Below are positions 9,163-18,409 of a stretch of DNA of 64,000 nucleotides, piece after piece. Source of the DNA: Paenibacillus donghaensis (lineage in GTDB: Bacteria; Bacillota; Bacilli; Paenibacillales; Paenibacillaceae); contig NZ_CP021780.1 in the NCBI RefSeq assembly GCF_002192415.1, positions 8,308,001 to 8,372,000 of the forward strand, written 5' to 3'. Each line of letters begins with the position of its first letter. Within the stretch, counting starts at the first letter, position 1. Below the pieces are notes generated by a model. That model was not told the DNA's origin. It saw only the letters and a list, made by a program, of their open reading frames with translations, and did no database searches. A program made the position numbers and the translations under genes.

Positions 9163-9720
9163 ATGAAGACTTTACTGGTGACCGGCTATCGCGCGCATGA
9201 GCTGGGGATCTATGACAGCAAACATCAGGGAATTCCATACATCAAAAAAGCGCTCGAAAACCGGCTGATTCCCCTGATTGAGGAAGGATTGGAATGGATC
9301 ATTACCCCCGGTCAATACGGCGTGGATCTCTGGGCCTGTGAAGTGGCCATTGAGCTGAAGCGGCAATATCCCGGCCTTAAGCTGGGCATTATTACAGCTC
9401 ACACCGGACAGGAAGAGAAGTGGAAGGAAGAGAAGCAGAACGAATACCGGCGGATTATAGCCGGAGCGGATTATTATGGGGCGGTCAGCGATGCGCCGTA
9501 TGATGGAGCCTGGCAGTTCCGGGCAAGGGATGATCTGCTGTTCCGCAAAAGCGATGGTATCTTGCTGTTCTACGACGAGGATGCCGCCGAGGGCAGCGCG
9601 AAATTCACCAAGGGACGGGCGCTGAAGCTGCATGCTGAAGGAGATTACGAGCTGTTCCTGCTGCATGCGGACGAGGTGCAGAACATCGCCGATGAAGAGA
9701 GCAGACGGGATTATGAGTAG
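9163..9720 (+). CDS. ypsA: YpsA family SLOG-fold protein (DUF1273)
   Basis: 185 residues, close to Bacillus subtilis YpsA. Matching segments are the N-terminal TGYRAHELGIYD, IPYIKKALENRLIPLIEEGLEWIITPGQYGVDLWA and KSDGILLFYDE. YpsA belongs to the SLOG superfamily of nucleotide-ligand-binding Rossmann proteins and has been linked to cell division in Firmicutes; its biochemical role is unresolved. GGQYGVD-like glycine and aspartate residues of the predicted nucleotide pocket are kept. The ATG follows AAAGGGAC. The next gene, YciI-like, follows after 39 bp and is probably co-transcribed. Confidence 0.9.
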   Translation: MKTLLVTGYRAHELGIYDSKHQGIPYIKKALENRLIPLIEEGLEWIITPGQYGVDLWACEVAIELKRQYPGLKLGIITAHTGQEEKWKEEKQNEYRRIIAGADYYGAVSDAPYDGAWQFRARDDLLFRKSDGILLFYDEDAAEGSAKFTKGRALKLHAEGDYELFLLHADEVQNIADEESRRDYE

Positions 9721-9759
9721 CTATAACAGGAAGGTCTGACAGACCGAAGGGAGATTAAC

Positions 9760-10062
9760 ATGGAAGAAGACATTTGTTATGTGATCACGTTAAATCCGAC
9801 TGAACAGGACCGCAGGGACATGGAAATTATCCGGGCGCATGTGAAACATCTGCAGGAGTTGGAGGGCAAAGGACAGCTGATGTTGTGCGGGCCGTTCGCG
9901 GACAGCCCGGGCGGCATGGTTATCATCCGCGCGGACTCCCGTGAAGAAGCTGTAGCTATTGCGGAGAGAGACCCTTATGTTACCTCCGGCATCCGCAGTT
10001 ATGAAGTGCGGACCTGGGGACTATCCCATGCCGGCAACAAGCATATGGGCATAGCCGAGTAA
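9760..10062 (+). CDS. YciI-like family protein
   Basis: 100 residues with the ferredoxin-like alpha/beta pattern of YciI proteins: a first strand (CYVITLNPT), a long helix with HVKHLQELEGKGQLMLCGPFAD, then SPGGMVIIRADSREEAVAIAERDPYV. The histidine and aspartate proposed as active-site residues in this family (H in HVKHL, D in ERDPY) are both present. Function is not established for most members. GAAGGGAG lies ahead of the ATG. It follows ypsA closely in the same direction. Confidence 0.8.
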   Translation: MEEDICYVITLNPTEQDRRDMEIIRAHVKHLQELEGKGQLMLCGPFADSPGGMVIIRADSREEAVAIAERDPYVTSGIRSYEVRTWGLSHAGNKHMGIAE

Positions 10063-10096
10063 ATGGCTCTGCTGCCGGACAGTAAGGCTATCCTGA

Positions 10097-11554
10097 TCAG
10101 ATGAAGCTCTGCAGCGAAGGAGCCTTGCGTACCTTGGAGTGCTGCTCATAGGCGTAAGCCAGCTTAATCAGCGTAGGCTCCTCATAGGCCCGTGCCGAGA
10201 AGGTGACGCCAAATGGGGCACCAGCCGAGGTATAACCGGAAGGTACTACAATCGAAGGATAGCCGGCTCTGGAAGTAATCCGCGCCCCGAAATCGGCCGG
10301 GAACAGCAGCGCATCGAGCTGATGCTCCTCCATAACGGCATCAATGCCTTGCTCCTTGCAGAGCCTGAGATCTGTGGCACGGTTACGCAGATACTGCGGT
10401 TCGGTCAGCGTGCCTGAGGTGGCATATTCGGCATCCATCAGCGTGACCTGGCCGTATTTCAGCGCCTCCATCGGCCTTGAATGGTTGAAGTCAATAATGT
10501 CACGCAGCGTCCGCATCGGCGCACCGGGACCGAGGCGGGCGAGGTAGGCGTTCAGCGATGTTTTGAATTCATTCAGCACGACGGAGGAATAGCTGATCTC
10601 GCGGGCAGTGCGGATATCGGCCGGGTCGATGATAACCGCCCCCAGCTGCCGCATCTGATCCACGGAAGCATTGAACAAGGCTAGCTGTTCTTCCGTCAGC
10701 TCCTCGAAATAATAATCGCGTGGGATACCAATCCTTGCGCCGCGAAGCCCATCCTTATCCAGAAACACAGTATAATCCTCATGCAGCCGGCCCATGCTTG
10801 TGCCCATGGCAGCATCCGCAGGGTCGCGTCCCAGCAGCGCATTCAGCAGCAGGACAGCATCGCGGACCGTACGGGCCATCGGACCTGCGGTGTCCTGTGT
10901 GTTCGAGAGCGGCAGAATGCCGGAACGGCTAATCATGCCTACCGTTGGCTTGATGCCGATGATGGAGCCGAGATTGCCGGGATTGAGAATTGAGCCGGAG
11001 GTTTCCGTGCCGACGGATACTGTGCAGAAATTGCAGGCCACGGCTACGGCAGAGCCGGCGCTGGAGCCACCGGTCGGCGTGGAGATATTGTAGGGGTTCA
11101 GCACCTGTCCGCCCCGCGAGCTGTAACCCGAAGGCATACCGTTCGTCATAAAGTTGGCGAATTCCGTCATATTGGCTTTGCCCATAATAATGGCTCCGGC
11201 CTCGCGCAGCCGGGAGACCAGATACGCATCCTCCCCGGCAAAAGAATCCGCCAGCGCCAGCGAACCCGCACTCGTATGCATTTTATCCCCTGTATTGATA
11301 TTGTCCTTCAGCAGCATCGGAATGCCGTGCATCGGCCCTCGCGGTCCCTGCAGCGACCGCTCCACGTCCAGCGACTCCGCGATGAATAGCGCGTCCGGGT
11401 TAATCTCCAGCACGGAGTTAATCGTGAGGCCTGTTTTGTCATGATCGGCTATGCGCTCCAGGTACATCAGAACCAATTGGCGTGAAGTGATTTCTCCGGT
11501 TTCCAGTGCGGCTTGAATCTCCGTTATGGTGGCCTCTATGATTTCAAAACTCAT
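10097..11554 (-). CDS. Amidase signature family hydrolase
   Basis: 485 residues, typical of amidase-signature enzymes that hydrolyse carboxamides to acid and ammonia. The Ser-cisSer-Lys triad is visible: K83 (MLLKDNINTG), the cis serine in TPTGGSSAGSAVAV (residues 160-171) and the nucleophile S188 in GTETSGSIL. The GatA-like core is complete, but no GatB or GatC gene is near, so this is a stand-alone amidase and not part of the tRNA amidotransferase. No signal peptide. The substrate is unknown. It converges with the ypsA/YciI pair. Confidence 0.9.
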   Translation of the reverse strand: MSFEIIEATITEIQAALETGEITSRQLVLMYLERIADHDKTGLTINSVLEINPDALFIAESLDVERSLQGPRGPMHGIPMLLKDNINTGDKMHTSAGSLALADSFAGEDAYLVSRLREAGAIIMGKANMTEFANFMTNGMPSGYSSRGGQVLNPYNISTPTGGSSAGSAVAVACNFCTVSVGTETSGSILNPGNLGSIIGIKPTVGMISRSGILPLSNTQDTAGPMARTVRDAVLLLNALLGRDPADAAMGTSMGRLHEDYTVFLDKDGLRGARIGIPRDYYFEELTEEQLALFNASVDQMRQLGAVIIDPADIRTAREISYSSVVLNEFKTSLNAYLARLGPGAPMRTLRDIIDFNHSRPMEALKYGQVTLMDAEYATSGTLTEPQYLRNRATDLRLCKEQGIDAVMEEHQLDALLFPADFGARITSRAGYPSIVVPSGYTSAGAPFGVTFSARAYEEPTLIKLAYAYEQHSKVRKAPSLQSFI

Positions 11555-11787
11555 CCGAATTCACGCTTCTTTCCTTCAGGAATATAGCTTTCTTCTCCTA
11601 TATAACCACAGTTTGCGGTCTGTTAATAGTCCTCATTTTCACACTGTTTGTCTACATGAAAAAAAAGAAAGTTTCAGGAAAATGTTACATTGCAGGGTAA
11701 ATGGGTTAATAGGTGACAGGCAACCTTTGGAATATCGATCCAAATGGAAGTGCTGCACATTAACTTACTTTATAGGAGGATCACATC

Positions 11788-12708
11788 TTGAAAAAATGGA
11801 CTATAGCACTTTTAGGGGCAATGTTAACAGTAAGCATTACGGCTTGCGGAAACGACAACGCGGCTAACGGCAACGCGAATGCAACAGCCGATCCGGCTGT
11901 AACGGCGGCAGCGCCTGCCAGCACGCCGGCAACTACAGAAGAAGCTGCACCAGAGGCAGCCACAGGCACTCCGACAGTAGACGAATTGATTCAGAAAACC
12001 ACGGAAGCCAGCCAGAAACTGAACAGCTTCGAGCTGGAAATGAGCATGGTGCAGAACATCGCAATGACTCAGGGTGAAACCAAAAACGAACAAAAAGTAG
12101 ACATGAAAACCACTTCCCAGTTCACCAAGGAGCCTATGCAAATGCATCAGGAAGTCGTAATGACTATGCCTGGCCAAGAAGGTGAGCAGAAGATTGAACA
12201 GTATATTACCAAAGGCGGTGTATACTCACTAACTAATGGACAGTGGGCTAAGCTGCCTGAGAGCATGACGGATTCTCTGATCACTACGATGGAGCAATCT
12301 GCCAGCCCGGAGAAACAGATGGAACAGTTCAAAGCCATCTCCAAAGATACCAAGGTGACAGAGGATGGCGACAATTATGTGCTGACTGCTGATGTTTCCG
12401 GGGATCAGGTGAAGGAATTGGCCAAGAATTACATGGGCCAGAGCGATCCAAGCATGTCCGCGATGATGGACCAGATGAACATCGACAGCATGACATTGAC
12501 CTATGCGGTGAATAAGGAAACTTATCTGCCAACCCGAACCGATGTCAACATGGTGATGGATATGAAGACTGAAGGCCAGAGTGTAAATCTGGATATGAAG
12601 ATGGAAAGCACCATCTCCAAGCATAATGAGATTAAAGAAATCAAAGTGCCGGAAGAAGCACTGAAGGCAAAGGAAATGGAGATTCCGTCCGCACCTGCAA
12701 CCAATTAA
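11788..12708 (+). CDS. DUF6612-like lipoprotein
   Basis: 306 residues from a TTG start with TAGGAGGA ten bases upstream. The signal peptide ends in a lipobox (SITAC), giving a lipid-anchored protein outside the membrane. An Ala/Thr/Pro-rich linker (about residues 25-65) leads to a domain that starts VDELIQKTTEASQKLNSFELEMSM and has repeated long beta strands rich in Met and Gln. This layout matches the DUF6612/LolA-like lipoproteins of Paenibacillus and Bacillus. Role unknown, possibly envelope lipid or stress related. It is monocistronic, ending in a strong terminator. Confidence 0.75.
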   Translation: MKKWTIALLGAMLTVSITACGNDNAANGNANATADPAVTAAAPASTPATTEEAAPEAATGTPTVDELIQKTTEASQKLNSFELEMSMVQNIAMTQGETKNEQKVDMKTTSQFTKEPMQMHQEVVMTMPGQEGEQKIEQYITKGGVYSLTNGQWAKLPESMTDSLITTMEQSASPEKQMEQFKAISKDTKVTEDGDNYVLTADVSGDQVKELAKNYMGQSDPSMSAMMDQMNIDSMTLTYAVNKETYLPTRTDVNMVMDMKTEGQSVNLDMKMESTISKHNEIKEIKVPEEALKAKEMEIPSAPATN

Positions 12709-12753
12709 TCGGACTGTGGATCAGGAGCATCACCGTTACCGTAGACTTAACTA

Positions 12754-12793
12754 AAAAGCAGGCTTCCTTAATGATAAGGGAGCCTGCTTTTTT
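12754..12793 (+). terminator. Intrinsic terminator of the lipoprotein gene
   Basis: AAGCAGGCTTCCTTA pairs with TAAGGGAGCCTGCTT around a four-base loop, followed by six T. Confidence 0.9.
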
Positions 12794-12820
12794 AGGTGCT
12801 TTTATATTGTTCATAAAAAA

Positions 12821-13140
12821 GGTTACTACTTAGGTCCAAGCGAGGATGTAGAAGGCTGCTCTGGACGTTCGAAGTAAATAGATGCGAAACTGCAACTAAA
12901 TCTAGCCGGATCGCCTGCCAACGGACGAATAAGTGCGATTGTACAACTAATTTCGAGTAAATCAGGGTTATTTCGCTCACGAGGCCGAATTAGATGCATA
13001 TTTGCACTTATTTCCTCTAAAACGGAGAAAATTCGAAAATTAGATGCACTTTTGCAACTAAATCACGGTTCGGATTTAGGAAACTGTCATGGAGCGGAGT
13101 CTTCGATGTTCTCATCATAACCGTGGCCTAAGTAGTAACC
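12821..13140. repeat. Class A palindrome repeat unit bounded by both 17 bp ends
   Basis: Starts with GGTTACTACTTAGGTCC (12821) and ends with GGCCTAAGTAGTAACC (13140). Inside are four palindromes with different six-base centres (GAAACT, GATTGT, ATATTT, ACTTTT). This is the only class A copy here in which both end sequences are seen, and no flanking duplication is evident. It fills the gap between the lipoprotein gene and the next minus-strand gene; a short stretch after it (13150-13185) resembles the inner end of class B1. Confidence 0.75.
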
Positions 13141-13237
13141 TAGAACGTGGGTTTTCTGAAGTTCGGGTGTCCTAGGTGTAACCGAATATGCATTTAGTTT
13201 ACTCCAACGTTGATCTCACCCACTGCCCGGTGCTCGT

Positions 13238-13954
13238 CTAAAAACCCGAGAATATTCCGCCCACTGCTCCGCTGATGACAGAGGCCACCAGCTTGAATAG
13301 TAAATAACCGGTAGCTGCATTCCCAGTAACAATCAGATAAGTAGTGTCGATTCTTCCGCTCAGAGCGCGAATAGGGTACTGGAAGATCACTGAATTGATC
13401 GCCACAAAGATGAACAAAAAGGCAAGCATCAACAAATACGTAGAGAAGGAATACAGGCTGAACATCAGAAACAGAACAGCTAGAGCCAGTACAGCTACCG
13501 CAGGCACAAGCAGGGTGCCGAACTGGGCGGCAAGCAGACGGAGATCGGGATTGACCTTCTCCATCCTTAGAACCGCGTAGGTGAGACCAAAAGCCACGGC
13601 AAGGCTAAGCGCAGTCAGCAGCAGCGGCTTCAGAAAGCCGGGGCCAAACGCAGGAGAGATATCCCACTTAAGGAACCAGGTCAGGAAATAGAAGGAAGAC
13701 AGCACGGCAATCAGCACCATGGTAATCCAGCCGTTTAGGCTATGGGCAGGGCTGACTGATTTCATAGTCGCGTAAGGAGCCTTAAGCGCATTCAGGAAAT
13801 ACCCGGAATACTGCTTGCTCGTCTGTCTGGCCTTCTGCACCCGTTCATCCTGCATTAATGAATTCCATTGTTCGTTGACATTGGGACGCTGCGGCGGTTC
13901 AGGCTTCGGATTCCCCGGTCCGTTCAGAGGGGGGCCACCATCCAGATTGCTCAA
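13238..13954 (-). CDS. Polytopic membrane protein (Yip1/DUF6574-like)
   Basis: 238 residues. The TTG start at 13954 is chosen because AAGGAGG lies just upstream; an ATG-initiated extension of 11 residues overlaps that signal. A proline-rich cytoplasmic N-terminus (PPLNGPGNPKPEPPQRP) and a QYSGYFLNALKAP motif lead into about five hydrophobic segments (WITMVLIAVLSSFYFLTW, LLLTALSLAVAFGLTYAV, and others). This layout is shared with DUF6574/Yip1-like membrane proteins of Bacilli, whose function is unknown. The next upstream gene on the same strand (163 aa) is 57 bp away, so the two may be co-transcribed. Confidence 0.7.
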   Translation of the reverse strand: MSNLDGGPPLNGPGNPKPEPPQRPNVNEQWNSLMQDERVQKARQTSKQYSGYFLNALKAPYATMKSVSPAHSLNGWITMVLIAVLSSFYFLTWFLKWDISPAFGPGFLKPLLLTALSLAVAFGLTYAVLRMEKVNPDLRLLAAQFGTLLVPAVAVLALAVLFLMFSLYSFSTYLLMLAFLFIFVAINSVIFQYPIRALSGRIDTTYLIVTGNAATGYLLFKLVASVISGAVGGIFSGF

Positions 13955-14011
13955 ATCATCATCCTCCTTATACAGGATATGGAACATCCTCGTTCTGTCC
14001 AGTATATAGGA

Positions 14012-14503
14012 TCATGCCTGCGGTTTGAACCCTTCTTCAATTAAATATTCCTCGGCTTCGGCGACAGTCTCGAAGGCCATCTCCAGATGGAGCCCGGCAT
14101 AGATATACCACAGGTCTTCTTCAAGCTTCAAGGTCAGAATCTGACCGTCTTCGTTCTCCCAGAGCGCGTCTGCTTCCTGTTGGGCTTTCTTCTTGCGCTT
14201 GCTGGCAGGCAGAGCTTCCGGAACATAGTGGGATAAAGAGGTCATGGAAGCCTCCAGCAGGCTGCGGAGCTCAGGCTCGGAGAACTCGCGGATATTGACG
14301 TATCCTTTGTCATCCGTCTCATATCCTCTTAGCAGACCCGCGTAGATATAGCCATTGCCGTTCGGGTGCAGGTGGAAGGCGACTGTCTTCTTGTCATGTC
14401 TGCTGTCTTCATAATGATAATTGACCCGTCCCAGGGATACATTGTTGCGTTCGAGCTGAGGGTACGAATCAAGAATAGCTAGTTTTTGTTCAAAATTTAG
14501 CAT
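14012..14503 (-). CDS. Conserved hypothetical protein (163 aa)
   Basis: The start at 14503 is preferred over 14521 because CGGAGG precedes it by seven bases. The product is soluble, with a beta-rich first half (VAFHLHPNGNGYIYAGLLRGYETDDKGYVNIREFSE) and a basic patch (KRKKKAQQEA) before a second beta segment (WYIYAGLHLEMAFETVAEAEEYL). No family is recognised. The two halves both carry an (I)YAGL motif, which may reflect an internal duplication. It precedes the membrane protein gene in the same direction. Confidence 0.65.
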   Translation of the reverse strand: MLNFEQKLAILDSYPQLERNNVSLGRVNYHYEDSRHDKKTVAFHLHPNGNGYIYAGLLRGYETDDKGYVNIREFSEPELRSLLEASMTSLSHYVPEALPASKRKKKAQQEADALWENEDGQILTLKLEEDLWYIYAGLHLEMAFETVAEAEEYLIEEGFKPQA

Positions 14504-14537
14504 ATAGAGCCTCCGGTTCACATTTATAAGAACTAAT

Positions 14538-14640
14538 ATGTTTCACACTATAAATTATCCTTCTATTTCTCGCTGAAACTTCGCCGTCCTTATAAAAGGA
14601 CGGCGAAGGCATTTCCACTTGGGATACATGCAAGTGATTA
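14538..14640. repeat. Class C repeat: conserved head plus hairpin
   Basis: A conserved head (AAATTATCCTTCTATTTCTC, about 14552-14571) is followed by a 13 bp hairpin (CTTCGCCGTCCTT / AAGGACGGCGAAG, 14579-14608). The same head occurs at 46777 and 61027, and inverted near 27230, each with a different hairpin. Confidence 0.7.
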
Positions 14641-14663
14641 TACCATGTGTTTTCCGCTTTGGA

Positions 14664-16100
14664 CTACCTCGCCCTGTCAAGCGGCAGGGACAGCACAAAG
14701 GTGCAGCCCTGCTTCACCCTGCTGTCCAGCAGCAGGCTGCCGCCCATCGCCTCTGCCAGCAGACGGCTGAAAGTTAGACCAAGGCCCAGGCCGCGCAGCG
14801 TGCTCGTCTGCTTGCTGCCGCGGAAGAAGGCCTCGAAGACCAGCTCCGCCTGCTCGGGCGAGATGCCGGGACCGTTATCCGATACCCGGATAACGGCAAA
14901 TTCAGGATGCTCTGAGCTTGCAACCAGTTCAAGCTTCAGCTCTACACTGCAGCCTGCTGCTTGTGCCTGTACGCTGTTATTCAGCAGATTGACAATAATC
15001 TGCTGAATGCGCAGCGGATCGCCACGCAGAAATACAGGCTTCTGCGGCAGCAGCAGCAGCGGCTCCCGGACGGCATCGCTCTGGGTCAGCTTCCACTGGT
15101 AGACGATTTCCGAGATCAGTGGAACCGCAGCCAGCTTGTCATGCCGGACGTTGACAATTCCGGCAGCGAGGGCATTGTAATCCAGCAGATCGGCGACCAT
15201 CCGCTGCAGCCTGCCCGCTTCAAGCAAGGCGATGTCCAGAAATTCATCGGCTTCCTCACCCTCTACTACGCCTTCACGGACGGCGTGCACCAGCCCTTTA
15301 ATGGAAGTGACCGGCGTCTTCAGCTCATGGGAGACTCCGGCTAGCATGACAGCCCTGGATTGCTCGAATAACTTCAGCTTGGCGGCCATCTCCTCGAACG
15401 ACACAATCAGCTCGTGGATCTCCCGTTCCTTGGCGCTTTTATCCAGTGTGATATCGTATTGTCCGCTGCTGATCTGGGCGGCGGCAGCGGCGACCCGCTG
15501 TACCGGCTTCGCCAGCTTGCGGGAGAGCAGATAGATCGTCAGCCAGCTGAGGGCGATCAGGAACAGCAGCAGAATGGAGAAGAAAAGCATTTCTTCAAGC
15601 GGAATATGCTGCAGCGCCCGTTTGGATTGCAGCACAATTACCTGTCCAAGCGGTCCGCTGTCCCCTTCGATGAGGGCGGTGGCGCCTTTATACTCCGGGC
15701 TGCGGGAATCGTCCAGCTGGTCGTTCAGCTTCATTCTCACCTCTTGATCAGAAAGCGGAGGGACGGAGAGCAGCAGCTGTCCGTCGCTGTCCAGAATAAT
15801 AACGCACATCTGGGCGGTCAATTTGAAGAAGCGCTTGCGGTCCTCGATCAGCTTCTCCAGATTGGGTTCAATCCGGATGGCTTCCAGACCTTCGCTGCTG
15901 CTGATGCTCCGGTCGGCAATCTCCTGTGCCAGCAGTGCTGTCGTCTGCATCCGATTGTCCATCGCTTCCTGTCTGATCCACCAGAAGGTAACCAGACCTA
16001 CCAGCAGCAGCCCGATGCTGATGATCAGCAAATAACGGACCGTCCAGTAGAAGAGGATGGAGGTGCGGTGCGGGCGTCCGCTCTGTTTCAACGGGTCCAT
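14664..16100 (-). CDS. Two-component sensor histidine kinase (HAMP, HisKA, HATPase)
   Basis: 478 residues. Two membrane segments (about 22-42 and 171-193) flank an extracytoplasmic sensor of about 125 residues. A HAMP linker (about 195-245) leads to the phosphoacceptor H258 in GVSHELKTP. The ATPase domain shows N (LLNNSVQA), G1 (SDNGPGIS), F (FEAFFRGS) and G2 (GLGLGLTF) boxes, so it should be active. The start overlaps the end of the response regulator gene by 13 bases, which signals translational coupling. The stimulus is unknown. Confidence 0.92.
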   Translation of the reverse strand: MDPLKQSGRPHRTSILFYWTVRYLLIISIGLLLVGLVTFWWIRQEAMDNRMQTTALLAQEIADRSISSSEGLEAIRIEPNLEKLIEDRKRFFKLTAQMCVIILDSDGQLLLSVPPLSDQEVRMKLNDQLDDSRSPEYKGATALIEGDSGPLGQVIVLQSKRALQHIPLEEMLFFSILLLFLIALSWLTIYLLSRKLAKPVQRVAAAAAQISSGQYDITLDKSAKEREIHELIVSFEEMAAKLKLFEQSRAVMLAGVSHELKTPVTSIKGLVHAVREGVVEGEEADEFLDIALLEAGRLQRMVADLLDYNALAAGIVNVRHDKLAAVPLISEIVYQWKLTQSDAVREPLLLLPQKPVFLRGDPLRIQQIIVNLLNNSVQAQAAGCSVELKLELVASSEHPEFAVIRVSDNGPGISPEQAELVFEAFFRGSKQTSTLRGLGLGLTFSRLLAEAMGGSLLLDSRVKQGCTFVLSLPLDRAR

Positions 16101-16771
16101 AGCTGATACCCCGTTCCCCGCAGTGTGCGGATTTCGCCTTCGCTGACCGGCCAGTGGGTCAGCGCCTGGCGCAGCCGTTTGATGGACAGATCCACAGCCC
16201 GGTCGCTGCCGTCATAGTCCATCTCCCAGACCCGCTCAATCAGCTGGTCGCGGGTGCAGATCTGGTTCGGGCGTTCGGCGAGGAACAGCAGCACCGACAT
16301 ATCACGTGGACTTAGATTAACCTCGGCCCCGTTCAGGAATACCGAACGCGCTGTATAATCGATCAGCAGGCTGCCGAAATGGCGTTTACGGCTGCCGTCC
16401 GACCATTGGGAAGGTCGGCGCAGCACGGCATTGACCCGGGCAACCACTTCCTCGGGAATAAATGGCTTGGCCATATAGTCATCGGCGCCGCCGTCCAGAC
16501 CAGCCAGCCGGTCACCGATGCCGTCCCTGGCCGTCAGCATAATGACCGGGCAGCTGCTCTTCTCGCGGATGAGCGCCAGCAGCTCGAAGCCGTCCATATT
16601 CGGCAGCATAATATCAAGCAGAATGAGAGAGGGGGGAGCCAGGTCGAAGGCTTCCAGGGCCGCCTTGCCGTCGGCCACGCGTGTCACCTGGAAGCCTGCT
16701 TTTCTCAGATAAGCACTGAGAACTCTGGAAATCGCCTCTTCATCTTCAACGATCAGAATGGATTTCGTCAT
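16088..16771 (-). CDS. OmpR/PhoB-family response regulator
   Basis: 227 residues. The receiver domain has the acidic pair (VEDEE), phosphoacceptor D53 (LLDIMLPNMDG) and the conserved lysine near residue 104 (YMAKPF). The C-terminal winged helix has LSPRDMSVLLFLAERPNQ and the typical RTLRGTGYQL ending. It is first in the operon with the kinase downstream and is divergent from the YceI-domain gene, which is a candidate target on position alone. Confidence 0.93.
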   Translation of the reverse strand: MTKSILIVEDEEAISRVLSAYLRKAGFQVTRVADGKAALEAFDLAPPSLILLDIMLPNMDGFELLALIREKSSCPVIMLTARDGIGDRLAGLDGGADDYMAKPFIPEEVVARVNAVLRRPSQWSDGSRKRHFGSLLIDYTARSVFLNGAEVNLSPRDMSVLLFLAERPNQICTRDQLIERVWEMDYDGSDRAVDLSIKRLRQALTHWPVSEGEIRTLRGTGYQLWTR

Positions 16772-16945
16772 GGGTGCCTCCTATATAGTAAGTAGGTTCA
16801 GCAAGATCCTGTGTGGATGCTGGAAAGTACGACAATTTTAACATAACCGGGCCTGTCTTGCTTCGACTTCTTCCCGACATATTGCTTTGCTAGAATGAGG
16901 AACGAGCCAGACATAATATACAGAAATTAGGATGGAGGAAACACG

Positions 16946-17668
16946 ATGAAGAAGAAGACGATAGTCATGATTGTGGCTGGAGTAATTATTGTAGGAGTGA
17001 TTTCAGGATATACCTTCCTGAACAAATCTATGGGCAATAATGTTGACATTGAGTCCGTGATTCCTGCACAGGAGCAAGGAACCGCTGCGGGATCAGCCGC
17101 GGCCGGCAATAACGCAGGCACTGCAGCGGCAGGAGAGGCCATTACAGCAGAGCAATTAAACGGCGACTGGACGATAGCAGACGCTTCAAAAGTATATTGG
17201 TCCGTAACCACTTCACAGGAGACCGTTAATTTCGTGGATGATGCCGTAGAAGGCAAGTGGGCCGTGAACCTTGACGATGCCACGGCGATGGCCGGTGAAG
17301 GAACCGTGGACATGAGCGTGCTGGATTCCGGGAATGCGAAACGGGACGAGCATGTGAAGGCGGCTGATTTCCTCGATGCTGCGGCGCATCCTCAGTCCTC
17401 CTTCGTAGTGAAATCCTTCTCCGAGCTTCCGGCGGAATGGACCGAAGGAACCGCAGTGCCGGTAGAGATGCAGGGTACGCTGACTGTCAAAGGGATCGAG
17501 AAGGATGTAACCTTCCAGACCCAGGCGGCTTACAGCGGCGGACAGCTGATGCTGTCGGGAACAACGAAGGTAGCCTTCTCTGATTTCGGCTTGACCAATC
17601 CGCATAATGTCGTAGTGGAAACCGAAAATGAGCTTGAAGTGCGGCTGGAGCTTGTGTTAAGCAAATAA
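16946..17668 (+). CDS. Membrane-anchored YceI-domain protein
   Basis: 240 residues. One N-terminal membrane segment (IVMIVAGVIIVGVISGYTFL) anchors the protein outside. A Gly/Ala-rich linker follows (about residues 45-68), then a YceI lipocalin-like beta barrel: NGDWTIADASKVYWSVT, GTVDMSVLDSGNAKRDEHVKAADFLDAAAHPQSSF and the KGIEKDVTF segment. YceI proteins bind isoprenoid or amphiphilic molecules. ATGGAGGAAAC precedes the start. It is divergent from the two-component system and ends at its own terminator. Confidence 0.88.
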   Translation: MKKKTIVMIVAGVIIVGVISGYTFLNKSMGNNVDIESVIPAQEQGTAAGSAAAGNNAGTAAAGEAITAEQLNGDWTIADASKVYWSVTTSQETVNFVDDAVEGKWAVNLDDATAMAGEGTVDMSVLDSGNAKRDEHVKAADFLDAAAHPQSSFVVKSFSELPAEWTEGTAVPVEMQGTLTVKGIEKDVTFQTQAAYSGGQLMLSGTTKVAFSDFGLTNPHNVVVETENELEVRLELVLSK

Positions 17669-17679
17669 ACCGTTTCTTA

Positions 17680-17731
17680 CAGAAACTCTTTCAGCATGCC
17701 TGCGGGCGCCTGGAAGAGTTTCTGTTGTTTG
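17680..17731 (+). terminator. Intrinsic terminator of the YceI-domain gene
   Basis: ACAGAAACTCTTTC pairs with GAAGAGTTTCTGT around a GC-rich loop, followed by TGTTT. Confidence 0.75.
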
Positions 17732-17807
17732 GATTAACATATGTCATGTTATATCACGCAAAATACGACATTATCTGAAAATATGTAATGTAATCTTACA
17801 TTTATGA

Positions 17808-17835
17808 TTGACAACTCTCTCGATTTGCCTATAAT
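17808..17835 (+). promoter_or_regulatory. SigA-type promoter of the MpsC-like gene
   Basis: A perfect TTGACA (17808-17813) and a perfect TATAAT (17830-17835) are 16 bases apart. Its position shows that the reading frame open from 17804 cannot be translated from there. Confidence 0.8.
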
Positions 17836-17893
17836 AATTGATAAGTGGCAGGTAACCTGCAGGAATCTGCTGGCTGTTAAACGGTGTAAAGGG

Positions 17894-18277
17894 GTGATCA
17901 GCCTGATCGCTTCCGTAGGACAATGGAAACAAGACATTTTGCGGATTTATAATGAGATTAACAAGAAGCTGTTTAATGCCGGTGTGAAGCAACAGAAGGT
18001 TGATTTTGCCGGGAACAAGATTATTATATTGTCCATCAATAGCCGTGTCCCTGTACTCAAGGTGCTGGATGAGCATGATGCCTCCGCAAGCCGCCAGATC
18101 AATCTGGTGCTGCATGAGGTATTCAAGCAGGAGATCAAACGCGCATTCGAAGATGAATTTCAAGTGAATATCAGGGCCGTGCTGAAAGATTATGATGTGG
18201 AGACCGAATATTCCGGTACGATCATAATTTTGGAGAAGGACCTGGAGCAGTACCTGAACGTAACGTTGGAACTCTGA
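17894..18277 (+). CDS. MpsC-like (DUF2294) family protein
   Basis: About 127 residues if it starts at GTG 17894. The promoter at 17808-17835 excludes the earlier part of the frame. No clean ribosome binding site is seen for the GTG, and CTG a few codons later is an alternative. The sequence IYNEINKKLFNAGVKQQKVDFAGNKIIILSINSRVP and the helix with FKQEIKRAFEDEF resemble the DUF2294 family, members of which have been named MpsC in connection with a sodium/bicarbonate or membrane-potential system of staphylococci. MpsA and MpsB are not in the neighbourhood. It is a short monocistronic unit with its own promoter and terminator. Confidence 0.65.
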   Translation: MISLIASVGQWKQDILRIYNEINKKLFNAGVKQQKVDFAGNKIIILSINSRVPVLKVLDEHDASASRQINLVLHEVFKQEIKRAFEDEFQVNIRAVLKDYDVETEYSGTIIILEKDLEQYLNVTLEL

Positions 18278-18293
18278 AGAGGAGAGCCGGCCT

Positions 18294-18350
18294 GTCGTCA
18301 GTTTTCAGACATTAGCCTTGGGCTGGTGTCTAAAGCTGGCGACTTTTTTT
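18294..18350 (+). terminator. Intrinsic terminator after the MpsC-like gene
   Basis: GTCGTCAG and AGACA pair with TGTCT and AGCTGGCGAC, followed by seven T. Confidence 0.75.
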
Positions 18351-18409
18351 ATGTGAAATAGAAGCAGTAGCTTCTGGAATTCTAAATTTCGATGAAAGGG
18401 TGAATTGCG

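Noticed and set aside
17804..17893. Longer N-terminus of the MpsC-like protein
   Set aside because: This stretch contains a perfect TTGACA/TATAAT promoter, so it is upstream of the transcript start.
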